Origin: Xiphydria camelus
Lineage: Eukaryota; Arthropoda; Insecta; Hymenoptera; Xiphydriidae
DNA: 64,000 bases
Assembly: GCA_963678675.1 (NCBI GenBank)
Contig: OY783201.1
Span: 14,346,573-14,410,572 of the forward strand
Direction of reading: 5' to 3'
Shown here piece after piece: positions 21,243 to 32,366 of this stretch (its first letter is position 1; each line of letters begins with the position of its first letter). The position numbers and the translations under genes are program-made. Below the pieces are notes generated by a model. The model saw only the letters and a program-made list of their open reading frames with translations. It searched no databases and was not told the origin of the DNA.

Positions 21243-23195
21243 TCAGCGCTGTTTCATGAATTTATCATCTTTTAGAATTGCAGAGCAAAGGTTTATGGTA
21301 CCACAAATTATTATAAAAATTTCTTCAGCATGTCCAACAAGCTGAGCAGGCATCGTCTCACCTACGACTTTGTACATTTTAGCCCTTTGATTTGATCGTT
21401 CTACATGAACTCGCGCTTTTGCTATTTTTGCTGTAATCATGGCTTCAGGTTTTGAGAATTGTTTTTTATCTCTTAAAAATGGTGGTCTTATTAGCTTCCA
21501 GTGGTTCTTGGCACATATTTCATCAATGGTAAAACCTTTATCGGCCATAATCGCATCACCAGGCTCTAACAAATGAATCAAATGACTCTGCTCAAATATT
21601 CTTGGATCCGAAGCCCTCCCACCCCAAGCTTTGCTTATGAACGTAATACTTCCATCAGGTGCTACACCAGTCATAAATTTTACAGTTCGAGCCTTTTTGT
21701 AATTAGAGTGAGTTATTAATTGACAACAAAGATTTTTGGGCTCTTGAATAAATATTTCTGTGCAATCAATGACGACTCTAACATCTTCAAAATCTTCAAA
21801 ACAAAGTGGCATATTTCTTGATATTTCTTTCCTTGTAGGCCACTTAATCGCCACTTTCAATATCTCACTAAGAATATTAATCATCTCTAAAATCACGCGC
21901 CGGCAGTGAGTAGCAGAATAACAATTAAATAAAAGAGCCAGAAATTGATATGAGATATTCTGCTTTAATTTTACATACGTCATAACTACTCTGTCATATA
22001 AGTTCATTTTAAAGTTACTTTGATCCAATTTTTCTCCAAAAGCCTTGATGATCATCTTTACTATACAATTTAGAACTTTAAAAGAATTTATTCCCGTTGC
22101 AGTACTAAGAGCTCGTTCATTTTTCAAAAAATCAGTAAATTTGCACATCAGGAAATCGCTCTTAACTTGAACCCCTATGTCGGTCGTCGGTGGAATATTT
22201 TTTTTGCGTTCATGCTCCTCCTTGATTGTCATCAACAGATCAACAGGACTGCTTAATTCCTTTTCGTCATTGGTAAAGTCTGCTGGTTCTAGAACACCTT
22301 CACTTCCTAAAGCAGCAGAGCATTTCTCTTCGGATTGCGAGTCGATGTTAGTTTCGGAGGTGTTGACTCTTTTCGATAGTCTTTGTAGTTGTGCATTAAC
22401 ACGTTCTACATTCTTAGATGTACTCGGTAAATTACAGGACGGCATTGATGTTTTTTCTAAAATCCTCTTTTTCGATGGAATATCTGTAATAAATAAAAAA
22501 AATGTGAATAACTTTTATTATAGGTTAGGTGGCTCCAAAATCAAGTTTCAGCAATACATAATTAAACGCATACCTGGTAATATGTATTCAGGACTGCTTA
22601 ATTCCTTTTCATCATTGGTAAAGTCTGCTGGTTCTGGAACACCTTCACTTCTTAAAGCAGCAGAGCATTTCCCTTCCGATTGGGAGTCAATGTTAATTTC
22701 GGAGGTGTTGGCTCTTTTCAATCGTCTTTGTAGTCGTGCATTATCAAGTTCCACATTCTTAGACGTACTTGGTAAATTACAGGACGGGATTGCTGTTTTT
22801 TTAAAGTCCTTTTCTTCGATTGAATATCTGTAATAAATAAAAAAAATGTGAATAAACTCTTATTATAATAGGTTAGGTGGCTCCAAAATCAAGTTGCAGC
22901 AATACATAATCAAACACATACCTGGTAATATGTAATCCTGTTTTGTGAAGTGTAAAGAACACACTTTTTTTCTTTCTGTAATATTTTCCACTTTTGTAGC
23001 ACGTTGCCATGCCTTTAATTTATCTATTTTCTCTAATTTTCCAAACAGGTTTTCAATGTACACTACACGTTCATTTGGTTTTGGAAAACCGTGATACACA
23101 AGGATAAATTTTTTTTCGAATTACTTTCGCAGCCACTAACTGCACAAGACGTTACATATTTTTTTTTAATTCGTTCTACGAAGCTCACACCACTC
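21243..23195 (-). pseudogene. THAP-DDE transposase of the ISL2EU element
   Basis: Exon 1 (about 23195-22922) encodes a THAP zinc finger: CAVSGC, then LKAWQRATK and the CSLHF end (C2CH). The main exon (22483-21243) carries a DDE_4 transposase core with VRVVIDCTEIFI (first D), the block VAPDGSITFISKAWGGRASD, IMADKGFTI (second D) and ARVHVERSN (E). THAP plus this core is typical of ISL2EU. The catalytic exon is open. The THAP frame is broken by a one-base change in the A-run near 23108. Between the two exons lies a duplicated, degenerate exon (22593-22830). The phases of exons 1 and 3 match (one base plus two), so the working message would skip the duplicate. Confidence 0.8.
22248..22937. repeat. 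Tandem duplication of an exon-intron block in the transposase gene
   Basis: The block at about 22248-22592 is repeated at about 22593-22937 with roughly 90% similarity by eye. The breakpoints fall inside coding sequence, so the extra exon fuses SSP from the main exon to YILP from exon 1. The duplicate has its own acceptor and donor but a frameshift in an A-run near 22800. Confidence 0.85.
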
Positions 23196-23322
23196 ATTAT
23201 ATTCTTTAAACTTTATAAATTGTCACGTAAATTTCATTCACTAAACACGATCAACTGTCCATACTTTATACGTAGCGTTATAATAATGGTTCCGGGATCC
23301 GCCACCAGGTAGCGAGCATTCA

Positions 23323-23697
23323 ATGTCGATTCCCAATAAGAGAAAATCAGAGAGTGGCAACAAGGAAAATAAAAACAAACGCAGAACCACTACATCCGTA
23401 AAAAAGGGAAATTTGAACAAACCTAAAGCATCACAGAAAGTTGCTTCCCTGAAACAAAAAAAGAAACCCACCACCGACGCTCATCCAGCTCCAACATCAA
23501 CGACATCAAGCTGTATTAACAAAGTGCCTTTGAGGCCGTGGGAGTGTTCCAGTCATGAACGCCGTCCTGAAAATGAACCGGGGACTTCGTGGGAATACCA
23601 GTTTCAAGATTTCCAAAACAAATTATCGACTTGCAGTACGTCGAAAATGGCGAACACTGAAGAAAACGTGGCTAATATTCAGTTCACTGAATATTGA
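23323..23697 (+). CDS. Small lysine-rich open frame in the ISL2EU element
   Basis: A 124-codon frame starting MSIPNKRKSESGNKENKNK with a strongly basic first half and no domain I recognise. It lies head-to-head with the THAP exon, about 130 bp away, so the two could share a promoter. The basic N-terminus could bind nucleic acid or be a nuclear localisation signal. It might be the first exon of a longer gene. I am not sure it is translated. Confidence 0.35.
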   Translation: MSIPNKRKSESGNKENKNKRRTTTSVKKGNLNKPKASQKVASLKQKKKPTTDAHPAPTSTTSSCINKVPLRPWECSSHERRPENEPGTSWEYQFQDFQNKLSTCSTSKMANTEENVANIQFTEY

Positions 23698-25331
23698 ACA
23701 GCATCAGCCCTCGACGTCTTATAACGATAGTGATATATCACCAAACGTGATAATTATACATCACAATTGTTTACGTTTACAAATAATGAATATAAGTATG
23801 TTCACAGTTCCTTCATATTTTATAAAATGACTTGCTTAATTTCCTTATAAGCACAGCAATATAAATTTGATATGAAATGAACGCTTGTGGTCTTTCACTT
23901 AATAACAAACAAATTAATAGAATAAGCAGAAACGTAGTGGAACGTACAGGGTGTGAATGTATGCTACGTACAGCAACATACAGAAACGTATAGGGCGCGA
24001 ATACATGCTACGTACAGAAACGTACTGAGACGGACAGGCCTGTGCGTCTTCATCTCTGTACGTTTCTGTACGAAAAGAGGCCAAAATCGTACAGAAACGT
24101 TCGCAGCATGTACGTACAGGTTCTGTACGTTTCTGATCGTTTTTTCAGCAGGGGAAAGCCTCAACTAAAAAAATACCGGCCATCGTCATACATGGACGAA
24201 TAGAAACACATACAAAGTTCCTCGGTACACTGAAAAATGTACTCGAAAGCAAATTCCACCTGAAATACCACAAAGAAAAAACAGAAATCTTCACAACAAC
24301 AATGGAAGACTATAACAAAATCAAAACATTTTGGTTATAGTACAAGAAAAGTTGAATTCCACACATATACGGAACGACAGGAACGCAGAAAAACCTTTGT
24401 GATTAGAGGGTTACATAGTGATACACCGAAAGAGGTTATAATTGATGATCAACAAGAGTATGGGTAGGAAGCAACTAATATTAATCTAATGAGGAACACG
24501 AACGTCACTAAATTCACGGTATCAGTACCAGCGACGGTAACCCTAAAACAACTCAGAAGGTACTATACATAAGTTACACCAAAATACAATGGGAAAATTA
24601 TCATACAAAGAGAAGAATTACTCAATGTCATAACTGTCAAGAATGGGGTCACGCTATATCGAACTGCTATGCGGAACCTGCGTGTCTCAAATGTGCTGAA
24701 AACCATCGAACACAAGACTGCACAAAATCCAGGGAATTACCAGCTAAATGTGCCAACTGTGATGATGCTCATCCAGCAAATGCTACGATCTGCAAAGTCT
24801 ATGTGGAAAGAGTAGTTTGGCTGGATAGCCGTTCGAAAACGCAACATCAAATCTGGAAGACGGAGACCAACAGAAGGATGGAGTCCAACATACATGATGA
24901 AAGACAATTTCTTGTGATTATCGAACGAAAAAAGACGCCAATGAATGCATGGGGGGAGCAAAGTAGAATTCAACCAGCCGATACAAGTAAAAGTTTCACA
25001 CAGGTAAGAGAAAATATAAAAAAAGCACAATCCGGAGAAGTCAATGAATACACAACCCTTACAATTGCGACTGTGACTTAGCAACTGAAATTAAGGAAAT
25101 TAACAAATTGTGTAGCGTCAAAGAATTATTAAACTCTGTAAGAGAATTAAGAAATCAACTAACTCAATGTAAGACTAAAGTAGAACAATTTCAAGTATTT
25201 GTGAATTTCTGTGATAGTCTCGAAAATGAGACATATACATACCGCTATCACAGGGTTAATCCTCACGGATGGCACTTAGACATGCACCCCACAACATTCT
25301 CTCAAAAAGTAGGCCTTAACTAAATAACACA

Positions 25332-25345
25332 GGCCGACAAAATTT
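25332..25345. repeat. Left target-site duplication of the R1-like element
   Basis: ggccgacaaaattt stands directly before the element and again at 32388-32401 directly after its poly(A). The uninterrupted arm of the outer element has the matching single site (aaatttgtcggcctgtg, inverse) near 51454. Confidence 0.93.
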
Positions 25346-25712
25346 CCCCCCCGTGGTCGGCCACCTTGTCGTGGTGGGGGGGCTTACGATCGGCGGCCGT
25401 GGCTTCCGACGGTGCCTGTAGGGCGGAAGTAACGTCGGAGTCTGCGGCTGTCGGTCAACTAAGAGCCGATCGATCCCCTCTGGGGATCACCTTGGTGGCG
25501 GGATGCCACCGGTGTCTCCCCGACCTTACGGGGGAGCTCAAGGTCAAGGTGTGGGCAACCGTGCCGAGGACCCGCGTGGCACCAGAGTGTGGTGTCATGA
25601 ACGGTGCCCTCCGGGTACCAGGCCGAACCCGGTTGTATTCAGGCCTTGCGGTGGCAACCGGGGCTCTGCCACCGTGGACCGTGTATTTCCCTAGGTTATC
25701 GTGGGAACCAAA

Positions 25713-28171
25713 ATGAATAACAAAAACTTAAATGACGAACGTAAGGAGAGGACGTGCGAGGAAGGGGACAGTTCCAAGGGGGGGGGGGTAACCACCTCAA
25801 GGAACGTCTCCAGGAGGGGATCACTTGGATCCAGGAGTGGCTCGAGATGTAGCTCGAGGAGGGGTTCGATAGGGGCGGAGTCTGTCGGTGAGGGCCGTAT
25901 TGCAGACGAGGTCCCGAGGCTCGTACCTGTCAGTGTCAATGCTGGTATTGACATTGACGTTGAGGAGGATACGGCCTTTATGGCTGGTTTGGAAGAAAGG
26001 GTGAGAAGAGAACTAGGCAAAGAGGGCGCTAAAAATCCTTCTCACTCCCCGGAGAGGACTGAGCCGGGAGGATCAGCCACTGGTGCAGTGGCTGATCCCC
26101 CTACAGACAGCATTGTGGACCCCGAATCGCCTGTCATCAGGGGGAGAGCGGGGGGAAGGGGTGGGAGGAGGAGACTTGACACCTCCCCTCCGTCTCTCAC
26201 TGACAGCGACGAAGAGGAGGTGCTTCCGCACAGGAAGACAAGGGGGCCGGCCAGGAAGAAAGCACCCACGTCTAAGGATGAAGTCCAATCGGATAGAGAC
26301 CATTCGGACAGAGAGAGGGATCCAGCCTCGGACGTGGAGGAGGCCACGGAACCGGAGGCTGCCCTGGATGACTTCCGGAAAATGGATGCCACTGCTGTGG
26401 GGGAAGCCCTTAAGCAGTGGCTCCGGAACATTGAGTTTGTTCGGGTGAAAAGTGGCAACTTAAAAGGAACGATGATGAAAAAGCTTAGGGTTGCGGGTAG
26501 GAGCCTGGGGGCTGGACTCGCCGCCCTAGTTGAAAAAGCGGCGGACAAGGGGGATCCGGCCTACGTCCGGGAAAAAAACGTGGAGTTAACCTGCAGGTTA
26601 GAGGAGAAAGACAGAGAAATCTTCCGTCTAAAAGAGGAGGTCAGGGCGGCCCGGAGTAAAATCCGGACCACCCCGGCCTCTCCCCAAAGAAAGAGGGCTC
26701 GCAGCCAGGAATCGGAGGGGGAGGAGATGGGACGGCAGATGCCGCCCCCTCTTCCCCCTCTGATTCCCAAAGGGACGACCTCCATAACGGAGGATAAGAG
26801 AAGGAGGAAAAACGATGGAGTGGGCAGCAAGAGTGCGGTCCCCCCCCCTTCTCCCACTCCTTCTGAACCACTCTTTCCCCCTCTACTGAGGTGGGTCAGA
26901 GAAGTTCGGCCTCGGTGTCAGAGAGGGTAACCCCTCCCCCACTCGAACAACGAAAAACTTCTAAGAGGACGGCGGCAGAGGTTGTAGCTGCCGGTAAGTT
27001 GGCTTCTGGGCGGGCCACGGCAGTAAATGCGGTGGCTGCTGGGCACCTGGAAACCATTGATAGGCAAGTGAAATCGCTGCTGGAGATGCGGAAGGAAATT
27101 CTTTCCGCGTCTGCTCCTGTGGCCGAGAGGGCGGCGGTGGCAGGAGGAAGCGGGTCCCGACCTAGGATTACGGGATACCAGATCCTCAGCACTCCAATGG
27201 AGATCGTGGAGGTGCCCGGTCCCTCGGCCCCGGAAGGGATAAGCGTTGGCGAGGACTCTTGGCAGGTGGTAGCCTCAACCTCGAAAAAGAGAAGAAAGAA
27301 TAGGAAGGCCAAGAAGCAAAATACGGAGAAAGAGGTGGCTCCGGTCAGCCCGCCGGATGCAGCACGGGCTCCCGCTCGAAGGATTCCCTCTCCCATCCAA
27401 AGGGCTAAGAGGAGGATCCCTAGGACCGCTGTAGTGACGATCACCGGTAAGGGGGAGGACTTCTCCTACGCTAACGCTATTGCGGAAGCCGAGGAGAAGA
27501 TCTCCCTCGAGGAACTCGGGATCGCCGAACCAAAAATTCGGAAGGCCCAGACGAAAGCGGTCATGATCGCCATAAAAGGAGATCAGGCGCGCGATAAGGC
27601 AGGGCTGCTGGCTGGCAGGCTGGCTGAGGTCTTCGGCGATAGGGCCACAATAAGGGCCCCAACCAAGATGGCAGAGGTTAGGGTGACTGAGTTGGCGGAC
27701 TCAGCAACCCCTGAGAAAGTGGCTGCCGAAATATGCAAAGCGGGAGGATGTGCCCTTAGTGAGGTCAAGGTAGGGGCCATCAAGCCCATGATGAGGGGGC
27801 TGCTTATGACGTGGGTCAAGATGCCCGTTGAAGCGGCGGTCAAAGTTGGTGCTGTGGGGCGGGTGCGCGTTGGCTGGACAATGGCCAGGGTGGAGCTGTT
27901 GGAGGCTTCACCTCTCCAGTGCTTCAAGTGCTGGAGATTTGGTCATGTCCGGGCGGCGTGCACCAGCACGGTAGAGATGAAGGACGCATGTTTCAACTGC
28001 GGCGCACCCGGGCACAGGGCAGACGCCTGCGAGTTCGAGGCGAGGTGCTTGGTGTGCTATGGGGCTGGAAAGCCCCATCAGCACAGGATGAGGGGTCCGA
28101 GATGCCAGGCCGCTGGGACGCAGAGGAGTCAGGTTCGGGGGTCTGAGCGAACGCAGCCCAGTAATGGCTAA
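25713..28171 (+). pseudogene. R1-like ORF1 (Gag-like), frameshifted
   Basis: The N-terminal half (25713 to about 26900) is rich in Ser, Arg and Glu with a coiled-coil stretch (EKDREIFRLKEEVRAARSK). The C-terminal half, in another frame from about 26867 on, ends with three zinc knuckles: CFKCWRFGHVRAAC, CFNCGAPGHRADAC and CLVCYGAGKPHQH. Zinc-knuckle ORF1 proteins bind the element RNA to form the retrotransposition particle. The frame shift must lie between 26867 and 26930, since the second frame has a stop just before. The stop overlaps the ORF2 start (atggctaa at 28164), suggesting translational coupling. The ATG at 25713 was chosen over an upstream GTG. Confidence 0.82.
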
Positions 28172-31100
28172 GTTCGCTCAAATAAATCTGAACAGGAGTT
28201 CGGGCGCACAGGATCTGTGCGTCCAGTATATGAGGGAGTGGGGTTTGGACATAGTAATCATGTCCGAACCTCACCATATCCCGGCGGCGTCCTCCTTATG
28301 GCTGGCGGATAGGACCGGTTTAGCGGCCATAGTTTGGAGGGACACGGCCCCCTTCCCTTGTGTGTTGCGACACAGGGGGAGGGGATTCGTTTCCGCTACA
28401 TGTGGAAAGGTCAGTATTATAGCCTGTTATCTGTCGCCAAATCTCCATATCGGAGATTTTGAGGAGGCGCTCGACGAGATCAAGGACGAGGTCCGTCGGC
28501 TCGGTAGTTCCCAGGTTGTGGTCGCAGGTGATTTCAACTGCAGATCGAGGTCCTGGGGCTGCCGAGATACTAATTCACGGGGAATCAGGCTGCTAGATCT
28601 TATGTCTGAGCTGGACTTCTATCTGGCTAACGTGGGCGATACCCCCACATGTGTGAGGGCGGCCGGGTCGTCAGTGGTGGACCTGACATGGTGCTCCACT
28701 GATCTGATTCGGCGCGTGAAAGGGTGGAGAGTCTTAGGGCATGACTCCCACGAATCCCTCTCGGACCACCAGTACATAAGGTTTGACCTTATGTCGTCCA
28801 GCTGGCACGGTTCCGAGGGGGAGTGTGCTAATAGTAGGCAAGAACTTGGACCCAGGTGGTCCAAGTTGACTTTTAACGGGGATATGTTCCGGGCGAGTCT
28901 GGGCGTAGGGTTTTGGAACCCGGTGTCCCTGAGGGCGGCAGCTGACCTCTCCGTGGACGAGTGGGCGAGGCGGCTGGTGGCCATCATTACCGAGGCCTGT
29001 GATGCAGCAGCCAAAAGGGTGCAGAAAAATCCGGGGACCAGGAGGGTGTTCTGGTGGACGCCTGAGCTGGCCGTGATGAGGAGCACCTGCGTTAGGCAGC
29101 GCCGAAAGCTTGAAAGGGCAAACCGTAGAGTGCCCCGGGACATGGTCCTGGTTGAAGGCCTCCGGGGCGCCCTGAAAGCAAGTAGGAGGATGCTCCGAGG
29201 CGAAATCCGGCGTGCGAGGGCGCTCGCGTGGAAAGACTGTGGCAGGCCTATGCCGCCTTCCAGGGCCGACTCTAGAGGAGGTGCACCGATCGCGTTAGGC
29301 GCTTGTTACGCCTTCTTTTCTTCCTTTTGTCATTCAGCTATTCTGTTATTCGAGTTCTTGACGACGGTCTGTTCGACACGGCCGCGATCGGTTTCCGCCT
29401 TTTTCCTTTCCCTGCTTTCACGAAGGCAATAAAGAGTTATTGTTCGTGAGTGATTTCATTCCCACTGGGATTCGATCTTCGCGCGTAGAGATCGAGAGTG
29501 TGGTACGAGACCCACAAGACCTCGTCGAGGAACTAAATATAGATCCGTGGGGCCGAGCATATAAAGTGGCTATGGGGAGACTCAGAGGGAGTTCCCCATC
29601 AGCCACCGAGACTATGCCTTTGGAGGACACGGATAGAGTCATTGACGGGCTCTTTCCAAGGACACCTGCGAGAGTGTCAGCTAATGTGGGAAGGGACCCC
29701 CCGCCCCCGATACCTGGTCCGGAGGAGGAGGACCTCGTAATTACCCAAGCGGAAACGAAGAGGGCTCTGGTGAAGGAGAAGCCAGGGGCCTCGGCGCCCG
29801 GTCCAGACGGGATCCGAGCCTTATGGTGGACCCAAGCCACGAAGAGGACCCTGGACGAGCTGGCGGAATTATACAAGCAGTGCCTCAGGGCTGGACGTTT
29901 CCCAGTAATATGGAAAATGTCCAACCTTGTGCTTATCCCTAAGGGACATGGCGAGGAGAGTCGGGGGAAGTTCCGTCCGATCTGTCTGCTGGACGATGTA
30001 GGCAAAGGGCTCGAACGCATCATCGTCGGCAGAATCCGGCGGGCCTTTACCCGGCTTCCTGGTGGAGGGTTATCCAGTCAGCAGTTCGGATTTCGTCCGA
30101 GACGATCGACTGTGGACGCCATGGTGGAGGTTCAGGGCCTCGTGGAGCGAGCGAGGGACGAGGGGGAGGTGGTCGTGGCTGTTGCGGTGGATATCCGGAA
30201 CGCGTTCAATACCCTCCCCTGGGCGAGCATTATCGCTCAGATGAGGAGTAGGGGGTTGCCCGAATATCTCATTGCGATAGTTAACGACTACCTCAGTGAG
30301 AGGGTTATACGTTTTTGCGGTGACGATGGTCAGATTCACACGAGGGAGGTGTGTGCTGGTGTTCCGCAGGGATCGGTCCTTGGGCCATTCCTGTGGAACA
30401 TCGCATACGACTATGTGCTTGAGGTGGAGTTGGAGCCTGGTTGCAACGTTATAGCCTATGCGGATGATACCATAGTGCTTGCCCGGGATCGGAGCTTCAG
30501 GCGAGCCTCCTTGTTGGCGGCCAGGCAAGTTGGTGCGGTGGCGTACCGCATCAATGAGCTTGGTCTTGAAATTGCGGCAAAAAAGACGACGGCCATGGTG
30601 TTTGGTGGAGAGGCTGGCGGATCGGTCTTCGTGGGTGGAGAGATGATCCGAGTCCGGCCCTCCATGAGATACCTGGGCGTGGAGTTTGACAGCGCGTTAA
30701 ACTTCCGCCCACACTTTGAGAAAGTGGTGGTGAAGGTGGAGTGGGTAACCAATGCACTTTGGGGTCTGGTCCCGAACCTACGCGGGCCCAGGGAGACTCA
30801 GAGGCGACTGTATATGAATGTGGTGCACGTTAAGTGCCCACGTTGGTAGCAGAAAGAAACTGCTGGCGATACAAAGGCGAATGGCCCTCAGAGTAATAAG
30901 TGCCTATAGGACACTGTCGTTAGAGGCTACTCTACTGATGGCTAGGGTCCCGCCCGTGCACCTCCTGGCGGAGTGCCTCAGGAGAGTGTACGAGCGGATC
31001 CGGGTTGTTAGGGAGACCGGCGTGGAGGATATAGAATCTAAACGCGAGATCGTAAGAGCGGCGAAGCTGCTCACGCGGGTGCAGTGGGAGCTCTCGCTGA

Positions 31101-31519
31101 GGAACCCGAGTCTGTCGGGGGGTAGGGTGCGCAATGCCATCCTCCCAAGTTTTGACGTGTGGTTGGATAGAAGGCATGGTTGCATGTCCTTCTATCTTAC
31201 ACAGCTTATGGGGGGTCACGGATGCTTCGGGGAGTATCTCTTCCGCATCAACCGGGAGAGGTCTCCTCGATGTCATCACTGTGATGAAATCTTGGATTCG
31301 ACCGAACACACCCTTGGGGAGTGCGAGGCGTGGGGAGTTGAGAGGGTGGCATTGCGCTCGGCAATTGGAGAGGACACAGAGCTATCGTTCAGGGCCATGA
31401 TACCTCGGATGACAGCTGATAGGGAGGTGTGGGCGGCTGTGGCAAAGTTTGCCAGAGCTGTCCTCACGCGGAAAGAGGAGGCGGAGCGTACTAGAGAGAG
31501 GGAGGGGCGTAATGGCTAA
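28164..31519 (+). pseudogene. pol: R1-like ORF2 (endonuclease-reverse transcriptase), interrupted
   Basis: The first part (28164-29237) is an AP-type endonuclease: QINLNRSSGAQDL, IVIMSEPHH, VVAGDFNCRS and the SDHQYI end. After the solo LTR the frame resumes at 29521. Reverse transcriptase follows with RPICLLDDVGK, QFGFRPRRSTVDAM, AVAVDIRNAFNTL, AGVPQGSVLGP and the catalytic YADD. The C-terminus has a zinc knuckle CHHCDEILDSTEHTLGEC. Removing the LTR and one AGAC joins the frames exactly. A separate small deletion and frameshift lies at 30820-30850, between the RT and the thumb region, so the gene was already defective or decayed further later. Confidence 0.88.
29238..29516. mobile_element. 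Solo LTR inside the R1-like ORF2
   Basis: A 279 bp segment starting tgtggcagg and ending gacccaca (TG...CA). It is flanked by the 4 bp duplication agac (29234-29237 and 29517-29520) and contains a polyadenylation signal aataaa. A 4 bp duplication fits a Gypsy-type element. No internal region remains, so it arose by recombination between two LTRs. It is not the LTR of the Gypsy element at 1659. Confidence 0.88.
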
Positions 31520-32366
31520 GAGGCCATTGCGTACCCGGGTAGGTGGGCGCGTCGGTTGGCCCGTGAATTGGATGATTCCGTTCACTGGTGGAAGCCCAGC
31601 CTGGCGCTTTGGTAGGCAGTGGGCCGTGTAGTGAATGGGTGAGTGTGTGTGGTGTGAGTGGGGTGGGTGTGTATGGGTGAGTGTATGTGTAATAGGAGGA
31701 GGGTCGGACCAATCCGGGATGTCTGGTCGAGCTTCCCGGCATCTCTGGAGCGGTCGGTGCATGTTCAAGGCATGCGTTAAGTGGCAACTTCGTGTCACCG
31801 GGCCAGATCTTGTGGGGTGACCCACCACTCCATTGGGAGTGTTTCTGTCCCCCGGCGGGCACAGGGCACGAAGCGCATGAGTCAGGTGGGGTGTTTGTAG
31901 GGACACATGGGTTGGGTGAGAGTTTGGAGGAGTGGTACCGGAACCAGCCTGTGAGTCGTGGGTTGTGCTGCCCCCGCGGCTCCCGAGCTGTCTCGGTCCT
32001 CCCCCGGATAAGTGGGTGGTCCCAAGGGTCTGTTGGGTGGCAACAGACACTTGGTGAGTGGCTCTGCTTTTTGGGGAGCCGTACGTGGTACGCCATAAAG
32101 TAAATGGCGCAATAAGAGGTCGCGGGCACTAGACACGAGGAGAGCGACGAGCTCATGCCCAGAGGGAGCTTCCTGCAGCAAGACCCTTGCGGTCGTTACC
32201 AGGAGCTCTCTCATCATCTGGGCGATGAGGACGGAGGTTAGGTTTAGTGGGTAGGGGGCCCTCGCATTGCACTCGCAGGCAAAACATGCTGCGGTGAGGT
32301 GTCTCGAGTCCCACACTGCCCGGGCCTTGCCAGCCCGGGCGTGCGTAAAAAGCATTCCCCCTCCTT
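31520..32366 (+). other. 3' UTR of the R1-like element
   Basis: A GC-rich stretch from the ORF2 stop to the poly(A), with a GT-rich part (gtgtgtggtgtgagtgggg) and a final hairpin (gcccgggc...gcccgggc near 32318-32342). Open frames on either strand are shadows without motifs. Confidence 0.7.

Larger units (their letters stand above)
17151..24153. mobile_element. ISL2EU-type DNA transposon with BEN, YqaJ and THAP-DDE genes
   Basis: A 7,003 bp element with TIRs ccctgctgaaaaaa (left) and its inverse ttttttcagcaggg (right), continuing as imperfect gtacagaaacgtac-type repeats. It is flanked by the 2 bp duplication GA (17149-17150 and 24154-24155). Removing it restores the reading frame of the host gag. 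A DDE_4-type THAP transposase together with a SWIM-YqaJ nuclease is the known gene pair of ISL2EU transposons, whose target duplication is 2 bp. A BEN-domain gene and a small lysine-rich frame are additional. Confidence 0.88.
16952..25240 (+). pseudogene. gag: Gag-like ORF1, split by the ISL2EU element
   Basis: The first part (16952-17150) starts MDKSTDCSKSNAKTVKRKQ and is acidic/lysine-rich. The second part (from 24154) has the pattern IPAIVIHGRIETHTKFL, then TFVIRGLHSDTPKEVI and zinc knuckles CHNCQEWGHAISNC, CLKCAENHRTQDC and CANCDDAHPANATIC. That combination (PRE_C2HC-type domain plus CCHC knuckles) belongs to ORF1 of Jockey-like non-LTR retrotransposons. Removing the ISL2EU element and one GA duplication keeps the frame across the junction. 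Further downstream there are frameshifts and stops near 24330-24470, so it is dead apart from the insertion. No reverse transcriptase follows. A TIR element bounds it instead. Confidence 0.75.
16304..25324 (+). mobile_element. TIR element carrying a retrotransposon-type gag
   Basis: The left TIR (16304-16391, tttagttaaggcctatttt onwards) is matched inverted at 25236-25324 with only a few differences over about 88 bp, including gagagaatgttgtgggg and atccgtgaggattaaccct. Flanking ta on both sides suggests TA insertion. The uninterrupted right arm of the outer element shows the empty site (gattacaca), with one extra base next to the right ta here. Without the nested ISL2EU element it is about 2.0 kb. 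Its only recognisable gene is a Jockey-like gag, and no transposase is present. Confidence 0.7.

Noticed and set aside
26042..31309. Long minus-strand frames across the R1-like element (for example 168 and 182 codons)
   Set aside because: High GC makes long antisense frames common. They carry no motif and oppose clear ORF1 and ORF2 domains.
31382..32355. Minus-strand frames of 222, 221 and 157 codons in the 3' UTR
   Set aside because: Low-complexity His/Thr/Pro-rich translations of a GT-rich UTR, without family resemblance.
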